This document shows, one piece after another, positions 50,729 through 63,829 of a DNA stretch of 64,000 bases. The DNA lies in NCBI GenBank assembly GCA_905183005.1, contig CAJJDO010000039.1, forward strand, positions 129,187 through 193,186, in the 5' to 3' direction. The DNA is from Paramecium pentaurelia. Taxonomy: Eukaryota; Ciliophora; Oligohymenophorea; Peniculida; Parameciidae. The notes beneath the pieces were generated by a model. The model was not told the DNA's origin. It saw only the letters and a program-made list of their open reading frames with translations, and ran no database searches. Both the position numbers and the translations under genes were made by a program. Positions within the stretch are counted from its first letter, which is position 1; each line of letters starts with the position of its first letter.

Positions 50729-51285
50729 TTTGATACTTTTATAATTACTTAATAATATTTTATAGAATTCATAATAAGAAGTTTATATAACAATTTAAAC
50801 AAAGAAGAAGAAAGTAGCATTAATTTAAAATAAAAAATGATAACCATTTTAAATAAAGTTTTGTTTTTTCATTTATTTAGATTTTGATAAAAAATATATT
50901 GATAATTTCAAGATAAATGATTGATCAGAATATTATATATAAGTAACTAGTATACTTAATATTTTTTTCAACAATTATTAAGTTATTAAGTTAATTAGAT
51001 GTATTGTAAAAATATTGAGAATAATTATATTTATAAAGAATATTAAGAACTTGAATTAAGATTATATTATATTTTTGTTAATTATAATAATAGTTTTATT
51101 ATATAAAAATGTATAATTCATTTAGAATAGAAAAAATGAAAATATAAAATATTTTAGAATATTAATACTAATACAAATATTCAAAGGTTTTATATATTAT
51201 TTTTAATGATAAAAATGAATTATTTTATTAGTTAATAAGAATTGCTTGAATTATTGATAATTTATAATATTAACGTATATAAAAT
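50729..51285. other. Intergenic; right part belongs to the duplicated block
   Basis: AT-rich divergent region between the SAPS-like gene and the RCC1-like gene. From 51028 onward it is part of the block repeated at 52114. No promoter motif recognised. Confidence 0.5.
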
Positions 51286-52112
51286 ATGTCTGTTATTTTT
51301 GATTAGTTGGATGTATGCAATTTATTATAACTCTAGAATATCTAAACACTTAGATTTAAATTTACTTAGGCCATAAAGTTGGGTGTTTAGCTTTATTTTA
51401 TTGATAATCACAACTTAAAAAGACTTGTAGTTAGTGATAATTAGATCACATAATTTACTGAATAGGAAGCAATAAATGTTCTATAAGGAGTTCAGCAAAT
51501 TTGTTCTGATGGAAAAGTAATATTTTGTTTAATGAGTACAAATTATTATATTATTTAAAGGTAATGGAGATCTTTTTTAGATTGATTAATAACCAAAGCA
51601 ATTAGTTTAAGGCAAAAATTATATGAGTATTACTCCAACAACTGCAATAGATCATTCTGGAAGAGGGTTTTGGTGGAAAAGTAATAAGACAATTTATAGT
51701 CATTGTAAACATATAAGTACTTACAAAGAAAAATTAACTTTAATAACAAGTACATAAATAATATGTATATTTATTAGTTGGTGGAAAAATATTTAATATT
51801 GAAAATGATATTTAAATACCAATTCAATAACTTAATGGATTAGGAATTAATGGATATTTTAAGAAATCCTTATTATTTTAATTTGGTGGTATAGCAATTA
51901 CAGAAAATGGTGATGCTTATTGTTATACTAATAAAATGATAAAATTAAAGATTAATAATTTGGAAGATATAAGTGCTAATAATAAATTTATATTTGCTAT
52001 TTAAGGGAAATATTTATTATAATGGAATTTAGAAGATTTTTAATCTCATTAATTTTATGTGAATTAGACATTATTCAAAAAGATGAATTATGGTAATGAA
52101 ATTACAATTAAT
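51028..52112. repeat. Duplicated block, copy 1 (1,085 bp)
   Basis: Identical, as far as I can read, to 52114-53198, with a single N (52113) between. It contains the upstream region and the first part of the RCC1-like gene, which is cut off at the N. The offset is 1,086 bp throughout. A contig overlap that was not merged is the simplest explanation. Confidence 0.9.
51286..52112 (+). pseudogene. Truncated 5' copy of the RCC1-like gene (probable assembly duplicate)
   Basis: It starts MSVIFDQLDVCNLLQ exactly like the full gene at 52372 and is interrupted at the N (52113). Both introns are present and identical. No independent divergence is visible, so it should not be counted as a second gene. 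Confidence 0.8.
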
Positions 52113-52113
52113 N

Positions 52114-53198
52114 TATTTATAAAGAATATTAAGAACTTGAATTAAGATTATATTATATTTTTGTTAATTATAATAATAGTTTTATTATATAAAAATGTAT
52201 AATTCATTTAGAATAGAAAAAATGAAAATATAAAATATTTTAGAATATTAATACTAATACAAATATTCAAAGGTTTTATATATTATTTTTAATGATAAAA
52301 ATGAATTATTTTATTAGTTAATAAGAATTGCTTGAATTATTGATAATTTATAATATTAACGTATATAAAATATGTCTGTTATTTTTGATTAGTTGGATGT
52401 ATGCAATTTATTATAACTCTAGAATATCTAAACACTTAGATTTAAATTTACTTAGGCCATAAAGTTGGGTGTTTAGCTTTATTTTATTGATAATCACAAC
52501 TTAAAAAGACTTGTAGTTAGTGATAATTAGATCACATAATTTACTGAATAGGAAGCAATAAATGTTCTATAAGGAGTTCAGCAAATTTGTTCTGATGGAA
52601 AAGTAATATTTTGTTTAATGAGTACAAATTATTATATTATTTAAAGGTAATGGAGATCTTTTTTAGATTGATTAATAACCAAAGCAATTAGTTTAAGGCA
52701 AAAATTATATGAGTATTACTCCAACAACTGCAATAGATCATTCTGGAAGAGGGTTTTGGTGGAAAAGTAATAAGACAATTTATAGTCATTGTAAACATAT
52801 AAGTACTTACAAAGAAAAATTAACTTTAATAACAAGTACATAAATAATATGTATATTTATTAGTTGGTGGAAAAATATTTAATATTGAAAATGATATTTA
52901 AATACCAATTCAATAACTTAATGGATTAGGAATTAATGGATATTTTAAGAAATCCTTATTATTTTAATTTGGTGGTATAGCAATTACAGAAAATGGTGAT
53001 GCTTATTGTTATACTAATAAAATGATAAAATTAAAGATTAATAATTTGGAAGATATAAGTGCTAATAATAAATTTATATTTGCTATTTAAGGGAAATATT
53101 TATTATAATGGAATTTAGAAGATTTTTAATCTCATTAATTTTATGTGAATTAGACATTATTCAAAAAGATGAATTATGGTAATGAAATTACAATTAAT
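52114..53198. repeat. Duplicated block, copy 2 (1,085 bp)
   Basis: Second copy of 51028-52112. Here the sequence continues into the rest of the gene, beginning with ATTGT and a run of A. Confidence 0.9.
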
Positions 53199-55703
53199 TG
53201 TAAAAAAAAAGAATTTTAAGAAATTAAGTTTATATTTTCAGATATCTATTCATAATTTTGTTGTGCAACATTAAAAACAATATAGAAAGTTAATTAAAAT
53301 GATTAATCAATATCAGTTTTAGAAAGAACATTTTGTAGAAGTAATGTTTCCACATTAAAATAATAATTATTTGATTCTTGGGATCCTCCAAATAAAAAAA
53401 GAAATTAAGATATTAGACAAAGTAAATAATTAAAAGGAGATAAAACTGAAAGATCTGATACTAGTAATAGATTAACTGATAGATATGATAGAAAAGATGA
53501 TTTATCTTCAGAATCAAGATTTCGTTAATCTACAAATAATAATATTCTTGATACTTTTTTTGATAGATCAAATAAATAAGAAAACTCAGAAATTGAATAT
53601 AGATCAGAAAAGAAATAAGAAACTAATTAATTTTTTATAGATACAACTTTTAATTTTAAAAGAAATACATAATCTAATTCTGATATTATAGTTCCACTTG
53701 AAATAACAAAATTACCATAAATTGAGAAATAAGTTACAATTTAAGAATAAGAATAAACAAATATAAATGATAATTATACAAACTTAGAATTGGAAGATAT
53801 CTAAATTAAACCATCAAAATTGTTAGAATAATATAAAAATAAATTTGAATTATAAACAAAACCAAATAATGAAGAATATAAATAAGAAATATCTGATAAT
53901 TATTGTTAAGTTGAAAAAGTATAAGATAATTTTGATAAGTAAACTTAAGATTTACCAATTTAATCTTAACATATAATAAGTTAAAAGTTGTAATCTATTA
54001 GAGAAACTTATGATTAACCAAGATTTAAAACTTAGAATAATAGTTTATATACATTGGATGAAGAGAGTTCATTTGAATAGAGTGTTTGTCAAGATGATGA
54101 TGAAAAAGGTAGGTTTTAGTTAAAACGATAAGTATTTTTAATTAATGATATTTTTGAAACTAAAACAGAAATCAAAACTAATTCTAAAAAATTAGATTAA
54201 TTGAAAACCAAATTATAATTATAAAAGGATATTGTATCTAATTCTTTGCCTTAAGATAATAATATTTAATTATAAAAAATTGTAGTATTAGATATTGATT
54301 TACCACCTGTTCAATCTAAACTAAATAATTTTATTAATTAACTTTATGTAAAACCAGAAAAATCATTAGATTAAGTATTGGAATCTTAAACACAAAAAGA
54401 TGATTAAGAATCAGTATCATCACTTGTACCTTTTGAATCTTAAACTATAATTCCTGATTAATAATAAAAATAAATTAAATCATTTTTGAAGATAGATTAA
54501 ATTTAAAATTCAAAATAAAAGAAAACTGTTGAAGTTATGGAATAACAATCAGTTATTGATTATTAAAATAACAGTGATTTTATTGATTAATAATAAGATA
54601 GCTTTATGTAAATTTTGTAGAGTGAAAAAAAATAGGATAACAATAAAATATAAAATATAATGTAGATATTTGATTAAATATCAGTTTAACCAAAGAAGAA
54701 AAGTCCTATTAGACATAATCTATTTAAAAAGTAAGAATAAGAAAACATATTAAAAATTGATATTATTCCTGAAAAGAATGAAAAAGTAGACTTGAACAAT
54801 ATCTTAACCGAATAATAAAATGAAAATAAAATAGTTAAAAAAGAAGATTCACCTTAAAAGTTAATTGTAAAAGAATAAAAACCTGTATTTACTATATAAG
54901 ATAATCATTCTGATGAAGATAGAATTGTTTAAGTGAAGATAATAGAGATACCATAATAATCTAAAATCATAAAATCACCTTAAAAAGATAATGAAGAATA
55001 ATTAACTTAATTATAACCAATATAAATGAATGATTCAAGAGTTTTAAAAAAGGTGAATTAATTGACTGAAGTTAAATAACCAGCATTTGATAACAAGTCG
55101 TCAATAAATTTTTCTGAATAAAAATAAGCTGTTTCTCGTATCAAAATATAACCAATTAATTGCAATGCTTTAAGACCAGAAAAGAATTTTACTCCTTTAA
55201 GAAGTAGAAGAGATAGTAGTGCAAGAGGTTCAAGTATTGATACAAATAGATTTAAACAATTATAAATTGAAACTTAAATTTAACCTTCTGAGATCCCTTA
55301 TCAGAATCTTGATAACAGTAATGCTATTTATCATATTGATTAATCTATTTTGGAAGATCCAACTAAACGTACTCCAGTTGCTTAAGTATTAGATATTATT
55401 AACTTAAACTAAATGTCTAATTAAAAGAGCAAAGAACCTACATTAGTAAAAGTTTAAGCAACATCTTAAATTCCATAATCCTTAAGATCAACTAGTATTG
55501 AACCAAATATTAAAAAGACAGAGACATCTCCTATAAAATAATTAAAGATTCCAGTTAGACCATAAAATAATGATAAAATATCAAATATGAAAAGAAGATA
55601 ATAAGATGTTATTTTAAGAAAATTGTTTTTCAGAATTGATATTCATGTTAAATTAGCAAAGTTAGAATTTATGTTTAACTTAAAGTAAAAGGCAGGAAAA
55701 TGA
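52372..55703 (+). CDS. RCC1-like N-terminal region with very long Gln/Asn/Lys-rich tail
   Basis: 1,092 residues after two introns (25 nt and 28 nt); the frame is then exact. The first 270 residues have beta-propeller-like repeats: SDGKVIFCLMSNGDLFQI, HSGRGFWWKSN, IGGKIFNIEND and GGIAITENGDAYCYTNK. These recall RCC1-type repeats, though Trp-containing blade signatures are weak. The remaining 800 residues are disordered, dominated by Gln (mostly TAA), Lys, Asn, Ser and Asp, with short basic-Ser motifs (RRDSSARGSSID). Such tails are common in ciliate signalling and scaffold proteins. Function unknown. Confidence 0.7.
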
Positions 55704-55770
55704 TTTAAAACTACTATTATATATTTATTATTAATTTTAAATATTACTTATAATATAATAAATGTTACAT

Positions 55771-57513
55771 TCATGTTAATTTAATTTAAAAATAAATAAA
55801 TATTAATTATTTTGTATTTGTTTGAGGGTTGTTGACTAATAAATCAAATAGTTCCTGTTCTAATTCTTTTAAAAAGAGAACTTTATGTATTAAGATAAAA
55901 AATTTGATTTTTTAAAGCACATTTTGTCTTTCTTACTTATTTTAATCATTATCAAAAATTAAAATTTATTACCAATCAATACCATATTATTCTGTATCTT
56001 TTATGATTTCTTATCTTAAGTTTGTTAAATATTTCTAAATCGCTTCAGATAATATATTTAGAAATTATTGAGTTTATTATAGATTTATTAATTCAGGTTC
56101 CCAATTTTCTTAAATAATATTTAATTTTTTAAGTTTAGCATAATTTGCCCTAAAGAATAAAATAGTCAATTACATTACAACTTAATGTTGATATGTTAGA
56201 ATTTAATGGGTAGTAGTGATATCATAAATCTTATTTTTATTTTAATCCTCGTATTCCTATTATTTTTAATATAGTAATTTGTGAATTAGGAAACATGGAA
56301 ATAGACACTAAATATTTATTTTTACTTTACCATTAAAACTTATCTATGATAAACACTATAACTAAATTCTTAAGTGTATGTTAAAAATGATATTTGAGAT
56401 ACTAGATTAATATAAGTAGGTTCTTAATCAATTTTTTAAATATTAGACTATATATAATTATTACATATCTGTTATTCATAAAAAATAATGCTTTAGACTG
56501 GATCTATTATATTTTCATCATCAATAGTTGATAAACCAAAAATTTCTTAATATGATTTTTAGAATACTTGAATAACTATTTGTAAATAACTTAGATTTAA
56601 AAAGATCAGGCCAATCTAATCTTTGAGCTGGATCTTTTTTCAACATTTTTGTTAATAAATCTTCCAAATATTTTTCTACTACTCTTCCATTTTTCTAAAA
56701 AGAAGGTGGATCTAAAGAATTCTATAAATAAATACTGTTATTTGTAACATCTATTATAAAATCCTTCTCATTCTTCTCACTAAATGGATAATCAAAAAAT
56801 AATAATTAGTATAGAATGACTCCAATCGAAAACATATCTGATTTTAAACCATAGGGTTGATTATCGATAATTTCTGGTGCTTAAGTACCAAGAGAACCTA
56901 AATTTAAATTAATGCTGCTTGTCTTAACTTTAAATCATAGATAGTTTACATCTAAATTTAAGAAATGACAGAAACCGAAATCTGCAATTTTTATTTAATT
57001 ATTGTGTATCAAAATATTAGGTAATTTAAGATCTCTATGAATGATCCTTTTTTAATGAATTTCTTTCATTCCTTATAGAATTTATTTGAAAAATATGATT
57101 GCATTTTATTAATCAAATGTATTTTACATTTTATTCTAATAATCCATAAGATTTCCACCTAAAGAAAAGAATTGTATATTTACCATCACAAAATTCTAAT
57201 AATATACAAAAAAGAGTTTAGCCTTCATAATCAAAATTAAAAGTTGTTATTAAATTAACAATATATTAATTATCCAGTTTTTATAATGCTTCTACTTCAT
57301 TCATAATTAAACTTCCCACCCATCCTTTCGCTTCACTAAAACGGCTTTTAAATATACATTTAAGAGCATATACGTTTCCATTAGGATCAATAACTTTATA
57401 AACCTAGTTTGATATCGAAATTTTACTGCTCCAAATGACCCACTTCCTAAAAAGGCTTTTACTTAAAAATTTTCAATTACATCATCGATTTTTAAATTCG
57501 GAGTTTATGACAT
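55771..57513 (-). CDS. Serine/threonine protein kinase
   Basis: 537 residues; introns of 23, 25, 27, 22 and 32 nt close the frame. All catalytic elements are present: glycine loop LGSGSFGAV, YALKCIF (VAIK lysine), IIHRDLKLPNIL, ADFGF, and LGSLGTQAPEIID in the activation-loop/APE position. YGLKSDMFSIGVILYQLLFFDYPF and RLDWPDLF follow. The N-terminus is short (MSQTPNLKIDDVIENFQ). The C-terminal 200 residues are helical and unrecognised. The order and the Arg-poor substrate groove recall ULK/ATG1-type kinases, but the subfamily is uncertain. The 3' end faces the RCC1-like gene, 67 bp away. Confidence 0.88.
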
Positions 57514-57796
57514 TTTATAGATACAAAAGAAATAATAATTTTTCCTAAAATAGACAAAAAACAATATATTGAATTTTCCCAATACTTATTCTATCTGGTT
57601 AGATATCATCTTATGTTTATAATTTTTCGATAAATCTAATGCCAATCTTTAATTTTAATGATCTCAATAAGAAAAATATAATTTTTTAGAATAGTTTGAT
57701 GATTTGATTTGTTCTGAATGAAAGAGAGGTTTAATTTTTATTTTAAGAAATTAAATTGATATATAGGATTTTAAGTATTCAAATTATGTTAATGTA

Positions 57797-58307
57797 TCAA
57801 CCAAATGTAATTTAGCTTTTGAAAAGATCTCTGAAACTATTGGATCTTCGAACAGAATTCTTTTGTTAATTGAATTATTAAGGCTAACTAATTTTTCGAG
57901 GAGCTGCCACACAAGTTTAAGGGGCATTATCAAATGAGACTTATGATCGAAAATCTCTATAAGGAGAAATAACTTGTCTAAGATAAGTCCTAGGTTCTTA
58001 AATATCAATATGCAATATTTTCTATATTAATGAAATTAGATACTTTTCGGCAAAGGCTTTCATTTAATCCAATGCTTTCATTGTTTTTCTTTGAAGACTT
58101 AAACACAGATTATTTAATTGAAGGAGTCTGTTTGAGGATCTGAAATAATTTACTCGCATTGCTAGATTATGGATAATTAAATCGTTTAGAAGGTCGATTG
58201 ATAGGTGATTATACATTTTCTTTTTATTCAATTCTTCTTTTTGATGTACCAAACAATTCTAACACAACGTTTCTCTTTTGATGACTCAATTCCCTAATAA
58301 CAGACAT
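57797..58307 (-). CDS. Small basic Ser/Gln-rich protein, unknown
   Basis: 162 residues with a 22-nt intron. It starts MSVIRELSHQKRNVVLELFG and has basic-Ser motifs (KRRIEQKENVQSP, SKRFNYPQSS, RRSNSFRDLFKSQ) that look like kinase target sites. Mostly disordered. No family recognised. Confidence 0.6.
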
Positions 58308-58815
58308 TTTTTATATTTAATATCATTTTTAATCATTTACATTTCCCATTCAATAAATGAATAATCAATATTATCAACACTTTCTTATAATCAATCTTCA
58401 ACAAATCTAAAATAATACTGTTCACAAAGGTCTGAAGATAAATTTAAAAATAAACTTCATATTTAGACTAATTCTTAACTAATGTGTAAAATACTTAATC
58501 TATATATATCGTTTCTATAATAAGTTCATATGAGGATAACAAAAATTGAATAAGTTAATAATACTAAATCAATTATTATTTTATGAATTATATAAATATT
58601 GACATAATCATTATACAATTAGATTATATGTAATCTATATAATAAGTAAGGATTATGTTACATCATTAATATTGATAATTTGAAGTGAAAGAATTTAGAT
58701 ATGACAAATTGAAATTGATGGATATATTGGAGCTATATAATTATAATATTTATATTATTATTGCCCTCCATCCTTTATTATTTATATTTCCACAATTTTA
58801 TGAATATCTAATTAA
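58308..58815. other. Intergenic, AT-rich
   Basis: About 500 bp upstream of the small basic gene and downstream of the roadblock gene. Nothing supported. Confidence 0.6.
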
Positions 58816-59161
58816 TCATTAATCATCTTCTCCTTATTTTTTAGGTCCTTGAATAACAATTAATAAAAGATCTTTATCAGGAGCAATTAGAATTTCATTT
58901 AATTTTGTTTTAATTCTTAAGAATGCCAAATCATTAGTGGGGTCTAAGTCTCTAACCAAGGATCTTGCTTTTTAAGCCAAAATAGGAATAGACTTAGCAA
59001 TTGTATCACCTGAGATGATTATGGAAGTTACCCTCATCTTTTTTCTCATTTAAGTAAGTAGTTCTCGTGATAGCACCTTCACTATTTACAATCACAATTC
59101 CTTAGACTGATTTGTGATTTTTTATTCTGTTTATTGTGTCTTCTATGTCAACATCAGACAT
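58816..59161 (-). CDS. DYNLRB: Roadblock/LC7-type dynein light chain
   Basis: 107 residues with one 22-nt intron. The roadblock fold is clear: VDIEDTINRIKNHKSVQGIV, IVNSEGAITRTTYLN, RSLVRDLDPTNDLAFLRI and KEIL-like NEILIAPDKDLLLIVIQG. It is a subunit of cytoplasmic or axonemal dynein (and intraflagellar transport dynein-2), placed on the intermediate chains. Length equals the family norm. It begins 41 bp beyond the PPDK stop. Confidence 0.93.
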
Positions 59162-59202
59162 TTTGAATTAATAAATATTTATATATATTTTTAATGAAAT
59201 AC

Positions 59203-61911
59203 TCATGGATTGGTTAAATTGGCAATGGCTGCTGCAACTCTTGCAATTGGAACTCTGAATGGTGAGCAACTGACATAGTCTAATCCAACAATATGGAAGA
59301 ATTCAACTGATGATGGTTCTCCTCCATGTTCACCACAAATACCAACTTTCAAATTTGGATTTGTTGATTTTCCATTCTTAACAGCTAATTCAACCATCTT
59401 TCCTACTCCTTATCTATCCAAAACTTAGAATGGATCAACTTTCAAGATTCCATTGGTAATGTAATATGGTAAGAATTTACCAGCATCATCTCTTGAAAAT
59501 CCAAGTGTCATCTAAGTCAAATCATTTGTACCAAATGAAAAGAATTCAGCAATTTGACCAATTTAATCAGCAACTAAACAAGCTCTTGGTACTTCAATCA
59601 TAGTTCCTACTAAATAATGAATAGTGTCATTTCTCTCTTTGAATACAGCATCAGCTGTTTTTCTAACAACTTTCAATTAATGTTCTAATTCATTAAAATT
59701 ACCAACTAATGGAACCATAATTTCTGGTTTAACATCTAATCCTTTGGCTTTGATGTTAAGAGCTGCTTCAATAATAGCTCTTGTTTACATTTCTGTAATT
59801 TCTGGATAAGTAATTCCTAATCTGCATCCTCTGTGTCCCAACATTGGGTTGAATTCTGCTAATTCATGTACTTTTTATTTAACTTAATCCAAAGTTAATC
59901 CCATTTCTTATGCTAATTCTTATTATTAAGCAGTTTCATGTGGAACAAATTCATGAAGGGGTGGGTCTAATAATCTGATAGTTACTCCATATCCATTCAT
60001 AGCTTCAAAAATACCTTCAAAGTCTGTTCTTTAGAATGGTAATAATTTAGCCAATGCAGTTTATCTACCAGCTAAATCAGATGCTAAAATCATTTCTCTC
60101 ATTGCTTTAATTCTTTCACCTTCAAAGAACATATGTTCAGTTCTTGTCAATCCAATACCTTTAGCACCGAATTTTCTAGCAATTTAAGCATCTTTTGGTG
60201 TATCTGCATTAGTTCTAACATACATTCTTGTATATTTTTCAGCCCAATCCATAATCAAACCAAAATCTCCACTGAGTTATGCTTCTTATGTTTATAATTT
60301 TCCTTCAAAGACATCTCCTGTTGATCCATTCAATGAAATCCAATCACCTTCAGCATAAATTTTTCCATTAACTTCAAGTGTTCTTTATTTATAATTGATA
60401 TTTAATGATCCAGCACCACAAACACAACATTTACCCATTCCTCTTGCAACGACAGCAGCATGAGAAGTCATACCTCCTCTAGCTGTCAAAATACCTCTAG
60501 CAATGTTCATACCTTCCAAATCTTCTGGAGATGTTTCAATTCTTACTAAAATACTTTGAGCAAATTTCTTAGCTTCATCAGCAAAGAAAACAATTTATCC
60601 TGAAGCTGCACCTGGAGATGCGGGTAATCCTTTAGCAACAAATTTAGCTGTTTTCAAAGCTTCTGGAGTGAAAATTGGATGTAATAATTCATCTAATTTA
60701 TTTGGTTCAATTCTCTTAAGAGCTGTCTTTTCATCAATCTTTCCTTCTCTAAATAAATCACAAGCAATTTAAACCATGGCAGCACCTGTTCTTTTACCAT
60801 TTCTGCATTATAATAACCATAATTTTCCATTTTGAATAGTGAATTCAATATCTTACATATCTTTGAAGTGTTATTCTAATTTCTCTTAGACATTCTTCAA
60901 TTCTTAGTAAGTTTCTGGTAATGATTCTTCTAATGATGGGAATTAGGCTTTTCTGACTTCTTCAGCAACTCCTTATAATTCAGCCCATCTTTTTGATCCA
61001 ATCAAAGTGATTTATTATGGTGTTCTGATACCTGCAACGACATCTTCTCCTTAAGCATTAATCAAATATTCTCCATTGAAAATATTTTCTCCTGTAGATG
61101 CATCTCTAGTGAATCCAACTCCTGTTGCTGATGTATTTCCCATATTACCGAAAACCATAGCTTAGACATTAACTGCAGTTCCCCAATCTTCAGGAATCTT
61201 GTTAAGAATTCTATAATATTTAGCTCTGTCATTGTTCCAACTATCAAATACTGCTTAAATAGCTCTCCATAATTATTATTATGGTTCTTATGGGAAATCT
61301 TTTCCTGTTTTTGCTTTTACAGCTTCCTTGTACTTGGCAACGAGTGTCTTAAGATCATCAACATCAAGTTCGGTATCTTATTTAACTCCTTTAGCATGTT
61401 TGACACCTTCGATGATTTCTTCAAATGGATCGATGTCTTCTTTAGTTGTTGGCTTCATATCCAAAACAATGTCACTAAACATTTGAATGAATCTTCTGTA
61501 AGAATCCCATGCAAATCTTGGGTTATTTGTTCTCTTGCTCAATCCTTCTACTGAGACATCATTTAATCCCAAATTAAGAATGGTATCCATCATACCAGGC
61601 ATAGAAACTCTAGCACCAGATCTAACAGAAACAAGTAAAGGATTTTCAGCTGAGCCAAATTCCATCTTGGTCAATTCTTCAACTTGATGAAGTGCTTTTT
61701 CAACATCAGCCTTGATGAGAGCGAAAGTGTTTTCTGCACCATTTTTAGTGTATAAATTGCAAGCTTCTGTTGTAATTGTGAAGCCTGGGGGTACAGGAAT
61801 ACCAATCAGATTCATTTCTGCTAATCCTGATCCTTTGCCTCCCAAAAGATTCTTCATAGCTGCACTGCCTTCAGCTTTGCCATCACCAAATGTATAAATA
61901 TATTTGCTCAT
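59203..61911 (-). CDS. PPDK: Pyruvate, phosphate dikinase
   Basis: 902 residues, intronless, the normal length. It converts pyruvate, ATP and phosphate to phosphoenolpyruvate, AMP and PPi, and in anaerobic or gluconeogenic protists runs in either direction. Visible are the N-terminal nucleotide domain (LLGGKGSGLAEM, VSVRSGARVSMPGMMDTILN, MVFGNMG), the phosphohistidine motif GGMTSHAAVVARGMG, and the PEP-binding barrel (GIGLTRTEHMFF, EIMVPLVG, FSFGTNDLTQMTLGFSRDD, GICGEHGGEPSS). Every catalytic segment looks intact. The absence of introns over 2.7 kb and the richer codon use suggest strong expression. No targeting peptide, so probably cytosolic. Confidence 0.96.
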
Positions 61912-62610
61912 TTATTTATTTAATTCATGAGACGTGTATCCATTACCTTTTGTATGAAATTTTTATATACTAATTATTTCTACTTAATATCTTGTTATTG
62001 CGCACTATCATTTATTATTTTCTAGAAAATACTAATTATATATAAATCTCATTCATAAATAGTAAAAATTGGGAAAGGATTATATAAAGATGACACATCA
62101 ATATTATCAATCTAGAAAATCATGCCCATGTTCTTAAGATAATCCAATAATGTAAAATAAAATAAACTAACGTATGAACAAGTTAGAGTAACACTAGAAC
62201 AATAAAGTTATAATCAAATCAACTTTGGAGACCTGATAATTAAAAATATTACAGATTAAATTAAATTATATATAATCTTATCATAAAAATAAGGGATTCT
62301 TCATTATATCAAAAATATTCTATCTCCTTCTATATAAAGAATTGTAAATTAATTAAATTTTTTATATCAAATATGTTTGTTAATTAAAAAATATTTCTTG
62401 ATTAATTCATCTTATTAATTTTTAAATACTTTTTTTCAATGAATAAGCCAAATATCTTATATTTATAAACTTTCTCAAAAATCAGATATCTATGATTGAA
62501 AAAATCTCACAATCACAAATAATGAATTTAAAGTGTAATAAACTTGTGAAATTAAAATTTTTGTACTTATAAATTATTATTTTATATATTGTATTATTAT
62601 TTGTAATTGA
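61912..62610. other. Intergenic, about 700 bp, AT-rich
   Basis: Between the PPDK start (minus) and the ATP synthase alpha stop (minus). No feature supported. Confidence 0.6.
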
Positions 62611-63670
62611 TCATTATTTCATAGCAAGACCGGCTTCTGGGATGAAGACTTCTAAGATACTCTTCAATTCAGCATCATCTTATTTGCTTAATTCACCAGT
62701 ACTTAAGGAATTATTCTAATAAATACCTTCTAATTCTTTCTAACATAGCTGGGAAATTAGTTCTGAGATGAGTGAGGAATTTCTCTTCGAATTTTGCAAT
62801 TTCTGAAGTTTATACTTTATCCAAAAATCCTCTGACACCAGCATAAATGACACAAACTTATTCTTCAGCACACATTGGGACCTATAATATGATTCCTATA
62901 AATAATTACGTATTATTTTTATTTGAGTAATTCAGTCAATTAAGCACCTCTATTTAATAATTATTAGGTAGCTGCATCCAAATCTGAACCAAATTGGGCA
63001 AATGCAGCAACTTCTCTGTATTAAGCCAATTCTAACTTAAGTCTACCAGCAACTGTTTTCATGGCTTTGATTTAAGCAGCTGATCCGACTCTTGACACTG
63101 ACAAACCGACATTGATAGCTGGTCTAATACCCTTAAATTAAATTAGAATTCATTATATACCTTAAAGAACAATTCAGTTTCCAAGAAAATTTATCCATCA
63201 GTAATAGAAATAACGTTGGTTGGAATATAGGCTGAGACATCACCAGCTTATGTTTCAATGACTGGTAAGGCAGTCAAGGATCCATTTCCATTTTCAGCAT
63301 TAAGTTTAGCTGCTCTTTCTAATAATCTGGAATGCAAATAAAAGACATCACCTGGATAGGCTTCTCTGCCTGGTGGTCTTCTCAATAATAATGACATTTA
63401 TCTATAAGCAACGGCTTATTTAGAAAGATCATCATAAATAATAAGAGCATGCATTCCATTATCTCTGAAATATTCTCCAATAGCACAACCAGAATATGGT
63501 GCTAAATATTAAAGTGGAGCAGCTTCTGAGGCTGTGGCTGCAACCACAATTGTATATTTCATAGCACCAGCTTATGTAAGAATTTTGACTAAGTTAGCAA
63601 CAGTTGATCTCTTTTAACCAATAGCAACGTAAATGCAATATAATTATTTATTCTTGTCACCAGAATCAAA
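62611..63670 (-). CDS. ATP5F1A: ATP synthase F1 subunit alpha, 3' part (runs into gap)
   Basis: The C-terminal roughly 330 residues of F1 alpha, the regulatory nucleotide-binding subunit of mitochondrial ATP synthase. Recognisable are [110 protein letters not shown] and a C-terminal helical domain ending PEAGLAMKQ. Introns of 25-29 nt are at about 62707-62731, 62882-62909 and 63132-63160. The 5' part with the P-loop is lost in the N gap. Confidence 0.95.
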
Positions 63671-63829
63671 NNNNNNNNNNNNNNNNNNNNNNNNNNNNNN
63701 NNNNNNNNNNNNNNNNNNNNNNNNNNNNNNNNNNNNNNNNNNNNNNNNNNNNNNNNNNNNNNNNNNNNNNNNNNNNNNNNNNNNNNNNNNNNNNNNNNNN
63801 NNNNNNNNNNNNNNNNNNNNNNNNNNNNN
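63671..63829. other. Assembly gap, 159 N
   Basis: Unknown sequence, inside or beside the ATP synthase alpha locus. The next bases resume within the 3' end of another copy of the same gene. Confidence 0.99.
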
